A DNA stretch of 64,000 nt from Ectothiorhodospiraceae bacterium 2226. Its GTDB lineage: Bacteria > Pseudomonadota > Gammaproteobacteria > GCA-013348725. Within the stretch, counting starts at the first letter, position 1. Every line of letters begins with the position of its first letter. Below are positions 39,712 to 48,642 of this stretch, piece after piece. The stretch covers positions 1,910,501 through 1,974,500 of the forward strand of contig CP054689.1 of NCBI GenBank assembly GCA_013348725.1, written 5' to 3'. A program made the position numbers and the translations under genes. Below the pieces are notes generated by a model. The model searched no databases, was not told where the DNA came from, and saw only the letters and a list, made by a program, of their open reading frames with translations.

Positions 39712-41162
39712 CAGCCGCCCACCTCGACGATCCAGGTGTCCTTGCTGCCGCCGCCCTGCGAGGAGTTCACCACGTAGGAGCCGGCGCGCAGCGCGACCCG
39801 GGTGAGGCCCCCGGTGGTGACGTAGGTCTGCTGGCCGGAGAGGATGAACGGGCGCAGGTCGACGTGGCGCGGCTCGACGCGCTTGTCGATCAGTGTGGGG
39901 CAGGTGGAGAGGGCGATCAGCGGCTGGGCGATGTAATTACGCGGGTCTTTCTTGATGTGCTCGGCGAAGCGTTCGCGCTCGGCGCGACTCGCTTGCGGGC
40001 CCATCAGCATGCCGTAGCCGCCCGACTCGTTGGCGGGCTTGATCACCAGCTTGTCGAGGTTGGCGAGCACGTGCTCGCGCTGCTGATCGTCCAGGCAGAC
40101 GAAGGTCTCGACGTTCTCGATCAGCGGGTCTTCGCCGAGATAGTAGCGGATGATCTGCGGCACGTAGGCATAGATCACCTTGTCGTCGGCGACGCCGGCG
40201 CCGGGCGCGTTGGCGAGCGCGACGGTGCCGTTCTTCCAAGCCCGCATCAGGCCCGGCACGCCCAACATGGAATCGGGGTTGAAGGCCTCGGGGTCGAGAA
40301 ACAGGTCGTCTACGCGCCGGTAGATGACGTCCACGCGTTGCGGACCGGCGATGGTGCGCATATAGACCACATCGTCGTCGTCCACGAAGAGATCCGAGCC
40401 CTCGACCAGCTCGGCGCCCATCTGTTGCGCGAGGTAGGCGTGCTCGAAATAGGCCGAGTTGTAGATCCCCGGCGTGAGCACCACCACCTCGGGGTGCTCC
40501 TTGGGCTCGGGCGACAGCGAGGCCAGCGTGTCGTAGAGCTGCGAGGGATAGTCGTCCACCGGCAGAATGGTGTGCTCCTCGAACAGCTCGGGGAACACCC
40601 GCTTCATCACCAGGCGGTTCTCCAGCAGGTAGGACACCCCGGAAGGCACCCGCAGGTTGTCCTCCAGCACGTACAGCGTGCCGTCCGCGCCGCGCACCAG
40701 GTCCGAGCCGCACACGTGGGCCCAGATGCCGAGCGGCGGGCTAACGCCGACGCATTGCGGACGGAAGTTACGCGAGTTGAGGATGAGGTCCGGCGGCACG
40801 ATGCCGTCGCGCAGGATGCGCTGCTCGTGATAGAGGTCGTCGATGAAGAGATTGAGCGCCTGCACGCGCTGTTTGAGCCCGGCCTCGGTGCGGGCCCACT
40901 CGTCGCTCGGGATGATGCGCGGGATGAGGTCGAAGGGCCAAGCGCGGTCGATGGAGCCCTCCTGCTCGGAGTACACCGTGAAGGTGATGCCCATCACGCG
41001 GATGGCGAGCTCGGAGGCGGCGCGGCGCGCGGCGAGTTCGTCATCGTCGAGCTGCGCGAGGTAGCGTGCCACCGCGCGCGCCGCCGGGCGCGGCCGCCCG
41101 CCGCCGCGCATCAGCTCGTCGTAAAATCCGTTACTGTCGTAGTCCTTCCACTGGATGGGCAT
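39711..41162 (-). CDS. circularly permuted ATP-grasp protein
   Basis: A 483-residue circularly permuted ATP-grasp enzyme. MPIQWKDYDSNGFYDELM starts the standard N-terminus, and the ATP-grasp features are GTLYVLEDNLRVPSGVSY (about residues 155-172), YMRTIAGPQRVDVIYRR with the arginine pair (about 265-282) and KPANESGGYGML (about 385-396) for the nucleotide loop. The family forms amide bonds, probably joining peptides or amino acids, together with alpha-E and Anbu. ATG at 41162 is chosen because the earlier stretch is not family-like. It lies divergent from the Anbu gene, 100 bp away. Confidence 0.88.
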   Translation of the reverse strand: MPIQWKDYDSNGFYDELMRGGGRPRPAARAVARYLAQLDDDELAARRAASELAIRVMGITFTVYSEQEGSIDRAWPFDLIPRIIPSDEWARTEAGLKQRVQALNLFIDDLYHEQRILRDGIVPPDLILNSRNFRPQCVGVSPPLGIWAHVCGSDLVRGADGTLYVLEDNLRVPSGVSYLLENRLVMKRVFPELFEEHTILPVDDYPSQLYDTLASLSPEPKEHPEVVVLTPGIYNSAYFEHAYLAQQMGAELVEGSDLFVDDDDVVYMRTIAGPQRVDVIYRRVDDLFLDPEAFNPDSMLGVPGLMRAWKNGTVALANAPGAGVADDKVIYAYVPQIIRYYLGEDPLIENVETFVCLDDQQREHVLANLDKLVIKPANESGGYGMLMGPQASRAERERFAEHIKKDPRNYIAQPLIALSTCPTLIDKRVEPRHVDLRPFILSGQQTYVTTGGLTRVALRAGSYVVNSSQGGGSKDTWIVEVGG

Positions 41163-41262
41163 GCCATGTCCTGCGGCGGTGGGCAATGACAGCCCCCGCG
41201 GTTGTTCATCTTTTCGCCGTGGAGTGTACCATACGCCTCCGCCACTCCCGCCGGAGCCGCCC

Positions 41263-41997
41263 ATGACCTATTGCGTCGCCGTAAAGCTTAGCCAAGGCCT
41301 AGTGTTCGCGTCCGACTCGCGCAGCCATGCGGGAGTGGACTATGTGACCACCTACGGCAAGATGCACGTGTTCGAGGTGCCGGGCGAGCGCCTGTTCGTG
41401 CTGCTCTCGGCGGGGAGCCTGGCGACCACCCAGGCGGTGGTTAACCTGATCGAGCGCGACATGGCGCACCCGGACGCGGCGCAAAGCCTGCGCACGGTCG
41501 AGTACCTGTTCGACGCGGCGCATTACGTCGGGGCGCTCAGCCAGCGCGTGCAGCGCGAGCACGCCGAGGCGCTTGCCAAGGCGCGTATTCCCGGGGAGGC
41601 GAGTTTCCTCCTCGGGGGGCAGATCGCCGGGCAGCCGCACGACCTGTTCCTGATCTATCCCCAGGGCAACTACATCGCGACTTCGGTCGAGACGCCGTTT
41701 CTGCAGATCGGCGAGACCAAGTACGGCAAACCGATCCTGGACCGCATCATTACGCCCGACACGGCACTCGAGGACGCGGCGCGCTGCGCGCTGGTGTCGC
41801 TCGACTCCACCATGCGCAGTAACATTTCCGTAGGTCCGCCGCTGGAGCTCGCGCTGTACGAGAAGGATGCGCTCACGCTCGCGCGCCGCATGACCCTCAA
41901 GCTCACCTCGCCGTATTACAAGTCACTGCAAAAGCGCTGGAACGAGGGCCTGCGCCGCGCGTTCGAGAAGCTGCCGCGTTTCGATTGGGAGCCCTAG
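41263..41997 (+). CDS. anbu: Anbu (ancestral beta-subunit) proteasome-like peptidase
   Basis: A 244-residue proteasome-type N-terminal nucleophile hydrolase. The start MTYCVAVKL would expose a threonine as the N-terminal nucleophile after removal of Met. Lysine and aspartate of the beta-subunit fold follow (DSRSHAG at about 18-24 with aspartate; KMHVFE at about 33). Anbu forms open ring-like or helical assemblies and its substrate is not known. It is divergently placed from the alpha-E/ATP-grasp pair, the usual partners. The transglutaminase-like gene normally in the set is not seen between 38 and 43 kb. Confidence 0.9.
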   Translation: MTYCVAVKLSQGLVFASDSRSHAGVDYVTTYGKMHVFEVPGERLFVLLSAGSLATTQAVVNLIERDMAHPDAAQSLRTVEYLFDAAHYVGALSQRVQREHAEALAKARIPGEASFLLGGQIAGQPHDLFLIYPQGNYIATSVETPFLQIGETKYGKPILDRIITPDTALEDAARCALVSLDSTMRSNISVGPPLELALYEKDALTLARRMTLKLTSPYYKSLQKRWNEGLRRAFEKLPRFDWEP

Positions 41998-42085
41998 CGG
42001 ATCGCGCGCGGGTGCATATGGGAAAAGGACGAACAGAATTCACTTAGGGGCGTCGCGGCCGCGCCCCTGCGGAGTATGCCCGATC

Positions 42086-42862
42086 ATGCCAACCTTCAAC
42101 GTCGAGGGCATTCGCGCGCTGCGCACGCGCCTGGATCAGCATCCCGTGTACGCGGCGGTACGCAGCCTGGAGGATCTGCGCTGCTTCATGGAGCAGCACG
42201 TCTATTCGGTGTGGGATTTCATGTCCCTCATCAAGTATCTGCAGCACCAGGTGGCGCCCGCGCGCTGGCCGTGGACGCCGGGAAGCGATCCTGCGGTGCA
42301 GCGCTTCATCAACGAGCTCGTGCTGGAGGAGGAGTCCGACCAGGGCGCGCCGGGTACGCCGGACCAGGCCGGATTCAGCAGCCACTTTGAACTCTATCTC
42401 GGCGCCATGCGCGAAGTGGGCGCGGACACGGCCGGCGCGCGCGCCTTTGTCGAACGTGTGCGTGCCCAGGGGCTGCGCGCGGCGCTGGAACATCCGTCCG
42501 TGCCGCCCGCCTCGCGCCGCTTCACTGCTACGACCTTCGACTTCATCGAGGCGGACAAGCCGCACATGGTGGCCGCCGCGCTCGCACTGGGGCGCGAGCA
42601 CGTGATCCCCAACATGTTCCGCGCCTTCCTGCGCGAGATGGCCGTGCAGGAGCGGCAGGCGCCGACCTTTCACTACTACCTCCAGCGGCACGTCCACCTC
42701 GACGAGGATTTCCATGCGCCGCTGTCGCTGCGCCTGCTCGAGCACCTGTGCGAAGGCGACGCGCAACGACTCGCCGAGGCGGAGGCGGCCGCGGCGCGCG
42801 CCATCGAGGCGCGGCTGGAATTCTGGGACGGGGTGCTGCGGGCGCTGCCGTCGAGCCGTTGA
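42086..42862 (+). CDS. DUF3050 protein (heme-oxygenase-like fold)
   Basis: A 258-residue all-helical protein of the DUF3050 family, whose fold is heme-oxygenase-like with probable diiron or metal ligands. Features: FMEQHVYSVWDFMSLIKYLQ (about residues 34-53) with a histidine and an aspartate that can bind metal, EEESDQ (about 79-84), and HYYLQRHVHLDEDFHAPLS (about 195-213) with further histidines and acidic residues. These fit a metalloenzyme of unknown substrate. The gene precedes a convergent 2OG oxygenase with 10 bp between. Confidence 0.82.
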   Translation: MPTFNVEGIRALRTRLDQHPVYAAVRSLEDLRCFMEQHVYSVWDFMSLIKYLQHQVAPARWPWTPGSDPAVQRFINELVLEEESDQGAPGTPDQAGFSSHFELYLGAMREVGADTAGARAFVERVRAQGLRAALEHPSVPPASRRFTATTFDFIEADKPHMVAAALALGREHVIPNMFRAFLREMAVQERQAPTFHYYLQRHVHLDEDFHAPLSLRLLEHLCEGDAQRLAEAEAAAARAIEARLEFWDGVLRALPSSR

Positions 42863-42872
42863 GGCGCGCCGA

Positions 42873-43481
42873 TTAGGCGAACACCACCCAGGTGGTGGCG
42901 ATGTACTTGACGCCCGTTTGCAAGGTCACGCCGCGATGCTCGTGGGTCCAGAACGGCGGAAACAGCAGCAGCTTGCCCTGCTCCGGTTTGATACTCACCT
43001 GTTGATACAAAAACTCCGTCTCACCACCCGGTCCGGGCACGTCATTGAGATACCAGAGCGCGACCAACTGGCGGTGACTGAATTCATGACTGCCGCCGTC
43101 GATGTGCCAGTGATAGTGCTCGCCGGGCAGCGTGCGCTGGATGCCGTAGCCCATGTCCTTGAACGGACCTTTGAAAAACGGGAAGGCCTCGCGAAATTCC
43201 AGCACGGCTTCGCCCAACGAGCGGAACAAGGCGCGGTCGAGGTCGCGCCAGTGCGGCTTGCCGCTGACCACCAGGTCGGTCGAGCGCTTGATGGAGCGGT
43301 CCTGCTGCGCGAGTTGCCCGATGCGCCCCGGGTACTGCTCTTGGGGCGCGGCCTCGAAGCGCGCAATCGCGTCCCGGCAGAGGGCGGCGCTCAGGGCGTC
43401 GCGTTTCTCGAACAGGAAACTACCGGGCTTGACCTCGCGGATACGGCCCATAGCGGCCCGCGCGCTGTCGGGCTGGAACAT
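42873..43481 (-). CDS. 2-oxoglutarate/Fe(II)-dependent oxygenase
   Basis: A 202-residue dioxygenase with the prolyl-hydroxylase-type double-stranded beta-helix. The metal triad is complete: HIDGG (histidine and aspartate, about residues 131-135) and the distal histidine in PPFWTHEHRGV (about 181-187). A lysine in TGVKYI (about 193) can bind 2-oxoglutarate. The substrate is unknown; relatives hydroxylate peptides or other amino-acid-containing molecules. ATG at 43481 is used; TTG at 43514 is a possible longer start. Confidence 0.85.
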   Translation of the reverse strand: MFQPDSARAAMGRIREVKPGSFLFEKRDALSAALCRDAIARFEAAPQEQYPGRIGQLAQQDRSIKRSTDLVVSGKPHWRDLDRALFRSLGEAVLEFREAFPFFKGPFKDMGYGIQRTLPGEHYHWHIDGGSHEFSHRQLVALWYLNDVPGPGGETEFLYQQVSIKPEQGKLLLFPPFWTHEHRGVTLQTGVKYIATTWVVFA

Positions 43482-43586
43482 GGTCGCGGCCCTCGTGCTG
43501 AGGCTAGGTGTCAACGGCTGCCTCGCGGAGCGCGGGCAGGCGGACGCGTAAGGAACTCGCAGATAAGGCTCCCTGATCGGATTCTG

Positions 43587-44675
43587 TTACAGCCTGCGCG
43601 CGTCGATCAAGGCTTCCAGACGGGGTAGGCGATCGCCGCCCCCGGCTTCATGGATGGCGAGCATCTCCGCGCCCACGGCGCGCCAGTGCGCCGCACCGCG
43701 CTCGGCGATCTCGCGCAGACGGGTCGTGGTGCCGCGCTGCACCCAGGTGTCATAGCCTTCACGCAGTGCGGGAAACACGTGCTTGCGCATGCCCCCGAGA
43801 TTGCCCACGAAGAAGTGCAGCGCGCTGGGGCTATCCGTGTCGTCGATGAGTGCCGGCAGGGTAACCAGGCAGTCCGCCAGGTGGTCGCGCACCGCGCGCC
43901 CGAACAACTCCGCGGGCGTGCCGGCCGTCACCGCGAGCATCTCGTTCCAGCCCTCTCCCAACTGCGCGCCCGCGGCGAGTTCGCCGAGTTCGTGCCACAA
44001 CACGGTGTTCGTCTCGTGCGCGGTCATCTGCGCCAGGGCCTGCTCCGGCCGCTCTTCGAAATCGTAGGCGGACAGGGCACGCCCCATGGGTGTATCGGGC
44101 CGGTTCCAGCGCCATTCCTCAAACCGCTCCCAGATCATGCGCTGCAGGGATTCGCGGCACACGAATACGCTGTCTCCCAGCGTCATCGCCGGCGGTGCGG
44201 CGAGATCGCGCGCGTATTCCTCGCCCGCGATCAGCACGGTGTGTCCGCGATACACGCGCCGCTCCAGCAGGCGCGCCAAGAAGAAGTGCGGCCGGCCGCG
44301 CACGCCCAGTCCGCCGCTATACACCAGCCCGTGGCCGCGCACGATGTCGTTGATCTGCGCGGTGTCGAAAGGGTCCAACTCCTCCTCACCCCACGGCAGC
44401 CGGCCGAAGTCCCGCTGCGCGAGGCCGTCCCAGCGCGCTTCGCGCGCGGACAACCAATCCGTCAATGCATCCGTGGGGAGTCGCGCGGTGTAGGCATAGC
44501 CGTGCTCCCAGCGGTAGAACTCGCGCATCTTGAGCAGATAGACACACAAGGTGTAGTCGCCCGCGTGGCGGGCGTCGGCGATGTCGCAATTCTCCTGCAC
44601 CGCGGCGCGCAGACGATCGAGCTGCGGATCGGGAAGGTGCCGCGCGGTGGGGGCGGGCGCTGCTAAGGTAGGCAC
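43587..44675 (-). CDS. conserved protein of about 362 aa, HE-motif containing
   Basis: A 362-residue soluble protein starting with GTG at 44675. It has a conserved-looking core: FYRWEHGYAYTARLP, SGGLGVRGRPHFFLARL, LIAGEEYARDL and ETNTVLWHELGELAAG (about residues 245-260), where the HE pair could be a metal site. LHFFVGNLGGMRKHVFPALREGYDTW is another strongly patterned segment. I recall a similar family in sulfur oxidisers annotated as Sfum_1244-like, but this is not certain. No signal peptide or membrane segment is present. It is divergent from the gene at 44817. Confidence 0.65.
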   Translation of the reverse strand: MPTLAAPAPTARHLPDPQLDRLRAAVQENCDIADARHAGDYTLCVYLLKMREFYRWEHGYAYTARLPTDALTDWLSAREARWDGLAQRDFGRLPWGEEELDPFDTAQINDIVRGHGLVYSGGLGVRGRPHFFLARLLERRVYRGHTVLIAGEEYARDLAAPPAMTLGDSVFVCRESLQRMIWERFEEWRWNRPDTPMGRALSAYDFEERPEQALAQMTAHETNTVLWHELGELAAGAQLGEGWNEMLAVTAGTPAELFGRAVRDHLADCLVTLPALIDDTDSPSALHFFVGNLGGMRKHVFPALREGYDTWVQRGTTTRLREIAERGAAHWRAVGAEMLAIHEAGGGDRLPRLEALIDARRL

Positions 44676-44816
44676 ACGGGATACCTGAGTGGATTACTCG
44701 GTCATGGTCTTCAAGGCTAGCATGCGGCCGGGAGGGCGGCGAGCGAGGCCGGCTTGCCCTCGCGCGGTCACAGTGCTTTGATACGAGTCTGCAAAGGCGG
44801 GGTAGGGCGTGAAACG

Positions 44817-45371
44817 ATGCGCATCCGCAGTCGATGGAATCGTAAGGATAAAGAGCGCTCGCCGGAGGAACAGGCGAGTGTGCTCGGCTTCATCATCTGG
44901 CGCATCGCCTGCAACGCCGTGCTCAACCTGGAAAACGAAGGGTTTCAGACCGACACGCAGCGTCAGCGCCTGGATGTCATCGGCGAATTGGTGGCCTATC
45001 TGCTCCATGTCGTGGATCGGCTCACCTTCGAGCGCTTGAGTGTCGCCGAGCGCGAGCGCTTTATCGGCGCCGTGGCCCAGCGCCTGCTGAACATCTGGCA
45101 CGACAATCTGCGCGACGCCCTCGGCCCCGGCGACCACCGGCAGGCCATGGCCGAGCGGCTCAATGCACGCATGAGCGAGTATGCCGAACTGCCCTTCGGC
45201 GACGGTGAACCCGGCTTCGCCTTCAACCGTTACCTCGGCGCCTGCATCACCGAGGTGATGGGGCCCCGGGACAATCGCTGGATACTCGATCAGGTCATGG
45301 CGATCGAGGTGCCGGAGGCGCTGCAGACGCTGCGCAAGGCCTTGCGCGACGTCATGCCGGCCGGCGCCTAG
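44817..45371 (+). CDS. conserved hypothetical protein, 184 aa
   Basis: A 184-residue helical soluble protein: MRIRSRWNRKDKERSPEEQA, then LGFIIWRIACNAVLNLENEGF and FNRYLGACITEVMGPRDNRW, a short C-terminal helix and EVPEALQTLRKALRDV. It has two cysteines, at about 34 and 145. No enzyme motif is visible. ATG at 44817 is preceded by GGGTAGGG, a weak ribosome-binding site. The family is unknown to me; the surroundings suggest it may belong to the accessory set of a sulfur-oxidation locus. Confidence 0.6.
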   Translation: MRIRSRWNRKDKERSPEEQASVLGFIIWRIACNAVLNLENEGFQTDTQRQRLDVIGELVAYLLHVVDRLTFERLSVAERERFIGAVAQRLLNIWHDNLRDALGPGDHRQAMAERLNARMSEYAELPFGDGEPGFAFNRYLGACITEVMGPRDNRWILDQVMAIEVPEALQTLRKALRDVMPAGA

Positions 45372-45424
45372 TCCCTGCCACGGCGGATCGACCCGGGGTC
45401 CGCCCGCCCGAACGCGAGGGTCCG

Positions 45425-45625
45425 TTAGGCGCTCTTGGCCCAGGACCCCATGTTGTCGAGGCTGTGCTGCTTGCCGTCCTGGTAGCCCGCCTCATAGGGT
45501 TCGGTTACCCGCTGCTCCTCGCGTTTCGGGTTAAGCAGAAACCCGCACTGCCAACCCATGATGTACTCCGGATCAACGCCCATCTGTTCCATCTGGGTCA
45601 CGGCGCTGTAGTAATCCTGCTTCAT
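45425..45625 (-). CDS. small conserved protein, 66 aa
   Basis: A 66-residue soluble protein: MKQDYYSAVTQMEQMGVDPEYIMGW then LLNPKREEQRVTEPYEAGYQDGK and a short end. It is acidic and aromatic-rich with one cysteine (about residue 27). ATG at 45625 has GAGGGAGA upstream. The stop lies 54 bp beyond the stop of the hypothetical gene at 44817, with which it converges. It lies next to the TrpD-fold gene on the same strand, so may be co-expressed with it. No family was recognised, though the short length and the MGVDPEYI segment look conserved rather than random. Confidence 0.6.
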   Translation of the reverse strand: MKQDYYSAVTQMEQMGVDPEYIMGWQCGFLLNPKREEQRVTEPYEAGYQDGKQHSLDNMGSWAKSA

Positions 45626-45672
45626 CCTGCGTTCTCCCTCGTGGTGTCAACAGTCTTGAGTGTGAGCCCGGA

Positions 45673-46797
45673 TCAACTCCGGAAACGTGTCAGCGCGCTG
45701 CCCGTGTCCAGCACCTTGCGCACCGCGTCGGCCGCGGCGGGGAGCGACTCGTGGCGGCGCAGATGGTGCAGGCACAGCGCGCCGGCATAGACGAGGCTGT
45801 CACGCGCGGGCCCCTCGGCCCCGCCAAGCGCCGCGAGACCGACCTCGGCCGCCGCGGCCGCCGCCGCGTGACTGTCGACGGCGTTCGCGATCTCGTCGCC
45901 GGGGCGCGCCGCGAGCGGCAAATCCGGCGGCAGGGGGACGGCGCGTGTGTCGCGGTGGATGCCAAGCTGTATGGCGCTGGCCTTCATCAACTGCTGGGGC
46001 CCGGCGTCATGGTAGTAGTGCACCGCGGCGGGCTGTTGGAGCGAGGGGATGACCCCGCCTTCGGCCCCGCGCACGATGAGCGCGGTGTCAAAGCCTGCCT
46101 CCCGCGCCATGGACGCGTATACCGGCGGATAGGCCTTGTGCACGAAACCGGTGAGCAGATGGGTCCGCTTCTTCCCCCGCACCGGACCCAGCAGCACCTC
46201 TAACGTGGTGAGGCAGGTGCGCTTGACGATGCGTTCGCGCAGACCGACCAAGTCGTGCAGCGCGGGGTGAAAAGCCCGTTGATCGAGGTAGGCCCAGCCC
46301 TGGTCTGCCAGTCGCGCGGCGGCGCGTTCGGGGCTGAGGTCCACGTCCGCACCGGCGGCGCGCAGCACCTGCCGCGTCGTGGTGCCGTACTTCGGGCCGA
46401 CACTCTCCAGGCCGTGGCAAATTGCCGGCACGCCGCATGCGGCGAGCAGTGCGGGCAGGAAGGGGGAGACCGGCAGCCCACGGGCGAAGCCGTCGTAGGG
46501 GTCGGCCACGTCGAACACCTCGTCGACCGGCGCCTGCACCTGGACGCAGGTCGCGCGCAGGGCGCGCAAGACGCCGATGTTCTCCTCGTTCGTCTCGCGC
46601 TTCATACGCAGGGCAATGAGGAATACACCCAACTGCACGGGGTCGGCGCGCCCCGTCAGCGCCAGCGCCATTGCGGCCTGCGCTTCCTCGACGCTGAGGT
46701 CCTTGCTGTACTCGGGGCCGGTTGCGACCTTTTGAATGCACTTGCGTAGGATCAGCGACGCCTGCACGTCGTCGGTAACGCTGGTCAACATGCTCAC
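45673..46797 (-). CDS. TrpD-fold protein without the canonical PRPP-binding motif
   Basis: A 374-residue protein with the anthranilate phosphoribosyltransferase fold (TrpD2-like): a helical N-terminal domain (about 1-90), then an alpha/beta domain with LLAACGVPAICHGLESVGPKYGTTT corresponding to the AACGVKVAKHGNRSVSSKSG segment. The GTGGDG PRPP loop of TrpD is replaced by ADPYDGFARGLP (about residues 97-108), so normal anthranilate transfer is unlikely. Lysine, arginine and histidine residues in GPVRGKKRTHLLTG are retained. The start is GTG at 46797 or ATG at 46791. It is transcribed away from the Sel1/MoxR genes. The role is unknown; it may bind nucleic acid or a nucleotide. Confidence 0.7.
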   Translation of the reverse strand: MSMLTSVTDDVQASLILRKCIQKVATGPEYSKDLSVEEAQAAMALALTGRADPVQLGVFLIALRMKRETNEENIGVLRALRATCVQVQAPVDEVFDVADPYDGFARGLPVSPFLPALLAACGVPAICHGLESVGPKYGTTTRQVLRAAGADVDLSPERAAARLADQGWAYLDQRAFHPALHDLVGLRERIVKRTCLTTLEVLLGPVRGKKRTHLLTGFVHKAYPPVYASMAREAGFDTALIVRGAEGGVIPSLQQPAAVHYYHDAGPQQLMKASAIQLGIHRDTRAVPLPPDLPLAARPGDEIANAVDSHAAAAAAAEVGLAALGGAEGPARDSLVYAGALCLHHLRRHESLPAAADAVRKVLDTGSALTRFRS

Positions 46798-46952
46798 AGT
46801 CCCCGCGGTAGATGGCTCCTGCCCTGCACGAATTGCGCGCGGCCTGGGTTGCCACGGTAGCTGCGACGAACCTGCGCCGCGCTTCCCGTGTCGGCGGTTC
46901 CGAGAATTCCTCGGCGCTTCCAGAGTATACGCAGAGCGCCGGGGGCGGCTTA

Positions 46953-47019
46953 TATCCCCATCGGGGTAGCCACGTTCGCCGTGCCACTCTGGGGCGGGCG
47001 CTTACCCATAGGGGATATA
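46953..47019. promoter_or_regulatory. repeated CCCC/GGGG AT-core motifs in the divergent promoter region
   Basis: The 286-bp space between the TrpD-fold gene and the Sel1 gene contains TATCCCC-AT-CGGGGTA (46953-46968) and TACCCAT-A-GGGGATATA (47003-47019). On the same strand as the second, the first reads TACCCCG-AT-GGGGATATA. TACCCAT also equals the NarL-type heptamer (TACYYMT). The sites lie 65-130 bp before the Sel1 start and 155-222 bp before the TrpD-fold start. A similar element precedes cysG at 51894. Confidence 0.45.
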
Positions 47020-47083
47020 GGCACCTGTAGCCCCCTATTCCTAATATGGTATTGGAACCCCTTAGGCGTGTGGAGGGAGCTGC

Positions 47084-47512
47084 GTGTCCGATGTGGTAAT
47101 GAACTTCCAAAGCGGTATGGCCGCGTTCGAGGCGAAGCACTTCTCGCGCGCCATGCAGTTGCTCTCGCCCCTGGCGGAACAGGGCGATGCCGACGCGCAG
47201 CACCGTGTGGCCATCCTGTACCAGAACGGGCTGGGGGTGACGCGTGACCCGGCGCGGGCGTTGCTGTGGATGCGCCGCGCCGCCGAGCAGGGCCATGCCC
47301 TGGCGCAGCACGGCATGGGTTTCATCCATCTCATCGGCGAGGGCATCGCGCGCGACCCCGGTGCGGCGGCGCAGTGGTTCCGGCGCGCCGCGGAGCAGGG
47401 GCTGGCCGGCTCGCAGATCGCGCTCGGGCAGCTTTACCAGCAGGGCGATGGCGTCGAGCAGGATCCGGACGAGGCGCAGCGCTGGTTCGACCTCGCGGGT
47501 CTGCAGGAATGA
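47084..47512 (+). CDS. Sel1-repeat protein
   Basis: A 142-residue cytoplasmic repeat protein beginning with GTG (SD GGAGGGA five bases upstream). Three Sel1/TPR-like repeats are seen: AMQLLSPLAEQGDADAQHRV, ALLWMRRAAEQGHALAQHGM and AAQWFRRAAEQGLAGSQIAL, each with the W/L-x-x-A-A-E-Q-G core. Such proteins act as adaptors. It is the first gene of the group going toward the MoxR ATPase (43 bp away), suggesting that it works with that set. Confidence 0.85.
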   Translation: MSDVVMNFQSGMAAFEAKHFSRAMQLLSPLAEQGDADAQHRVAILYQNGLGVTRDPARALLWMRRAAEQGHALAQHGMGFIHLIGEGIARDPGAAAQWFRRAAEQGLAGSQIALGQLYQQGDGVEQDPDEAQRWFDLAGLQE

Positions 47513-47555
47513 CGGCGCCGAGCTGCCGTACCCCGCCACCGGCCGAGGATTGACG

Positions 47556-48602
47556 ATGCGTCCGGCACACTTACAGACGGTCCTGGAGGAGGAGTTCCGC
47601 AGCACGCGCAGCGGGCACCATACGCCGGTCATGTTGTGGGGCGGGCCGGGGGTCGGGAAGTCGCAGATGGTGGCACAGGTCGGCGCGCGCCACGACTTGC
47701 CGGTCATCGACATTCGCCTCTCGCAATTGGAGCCGAGTGACCTGCGCGGCATCCCCTTTCGCAGCGGTGAGTGCGTGGAGTGGGCGATCCCGGCCATGTT
47801 GCCGGACGCGGAGCGTCACGGGGCCGAGGGTATCCTGTTTTTGGACGAAATCACCTCCGCGCCGCCCAGCGTCTCCGCCGCCGCCTACCAGTTGATCCTC
47901 GACCGACGCCTGGGTGCGTATCGGGTGCCGGACGGCTGGGCGATTTTCGCGGCGGGCAACCGCCAGGGCGACCGCGGGGTCACCTACGTCATGCCGGCAC
48001 CGCTCGCCAACCGCTTCTCACACTATGAGGTGGAGGTGCACCTGGACGACTGGGTCGCCTGGGCGTACGAGCGAGGCATCGACGCGCGCATCATCGGCTT
48101 CCTGCGCTTTCGGCCCGAACTGCTGTACGAGTTCGACCCGGCGCGCAATCCGCTCGCCTTTCCCACCCCGCGGTCCTGGGAGTTTGCCCACAATGCCTTG
48201 CAGAAGTTCGGCGGGCAGCCGGACCTGCTGCTGAGCGCCTTGCAGGCATGCCTGGGCGCCTCGACGGGGCTCGAGTTGCACGCCTTTCTGACCAACCTGG
48301 AGCACATGCCCGACCCCGCGGCGATCGCCCGCGGCGAGCCGGTGCCCGCCCCCGAGTCGCTGGACCTGCAGTACGCCGTGGCGACCGCCCTGGTGGGTTA
48401 CGCGCGTCGGGCCAGCGCCCGGCCGGAGGCGGCGCGCGTGCATGGGCACATCCTGGACTTCGCCCAGCGCTTCCCGCAGCGCGAGATGGGCGTCATGTTG
48501 GTGGCCGATATGCACCGCGCCATTGGCGCAGCGCTGTTCGAGCTGCCGCAGTTCTCCGCCTGGGCCGACACGGTCGCCGACCTGATGATTTACGAGCCTT
48601 GA
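47556..48602 (+). CDS. MoxR-family AAA+ ATPase
   Basis: A 348-residue AAA+ ATPase. Walker A GGPGVGKS (about residues 29-36), Walker B ILFLDEI (about 93-99), sensor 1 in AAGNRQGD (about 130-137) and the ANRFSH R-finger segment are complete. The C-terminal lid domain is helical. MoxR proteins act as activases, working with VWA-domain partners to insert metals or remodel metalloenzymes. The next gene encodes exactly such a VWA protein. The ATG at 47556 is used. Confidence 0.9.
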   Translation: MRPAHLQTVLEEEFRSTRSGHHTPVMLWGGPGVGKSQMVAQVGARHDLPVIDIRLSQLEPSDLRGIPFRSGECVEWAIPAMLPDAERHGAEGILFLDEITSAPPSVSAAAYQLILDRRLGAYRVPDGWAIFAAGNRQGDRGVTYVMPAPLANRFSHYEVEVHLDDWVAWAYERGIDARIIGFLRFRPELLYEFDPARNPLAFPTPRSWEFAHNALQKFGGQPDLLLSALQACLGASTGLELHAFLTNLEHMPDPAAIARGEPVPAPESLDLQYAVATALVGYARRASARPEAARVHGHILDFAQRFPQREMGVMLVADMHRAIGAALFELPQFSAWADTVADLMIYEP

Positions 48603-48642
48603 GGGCGGCGGCCCGCCGCCGAGGGGCAGACATGGAGGTGGC

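Noticed and set aside
46100-47797. 569-residue minus-strand open frame at the TrpD-like/Sel1 boundary
   Set aside because: It runs over the divergent promoter region and two plus-strand genes and is arginine-rich; not a real gene.
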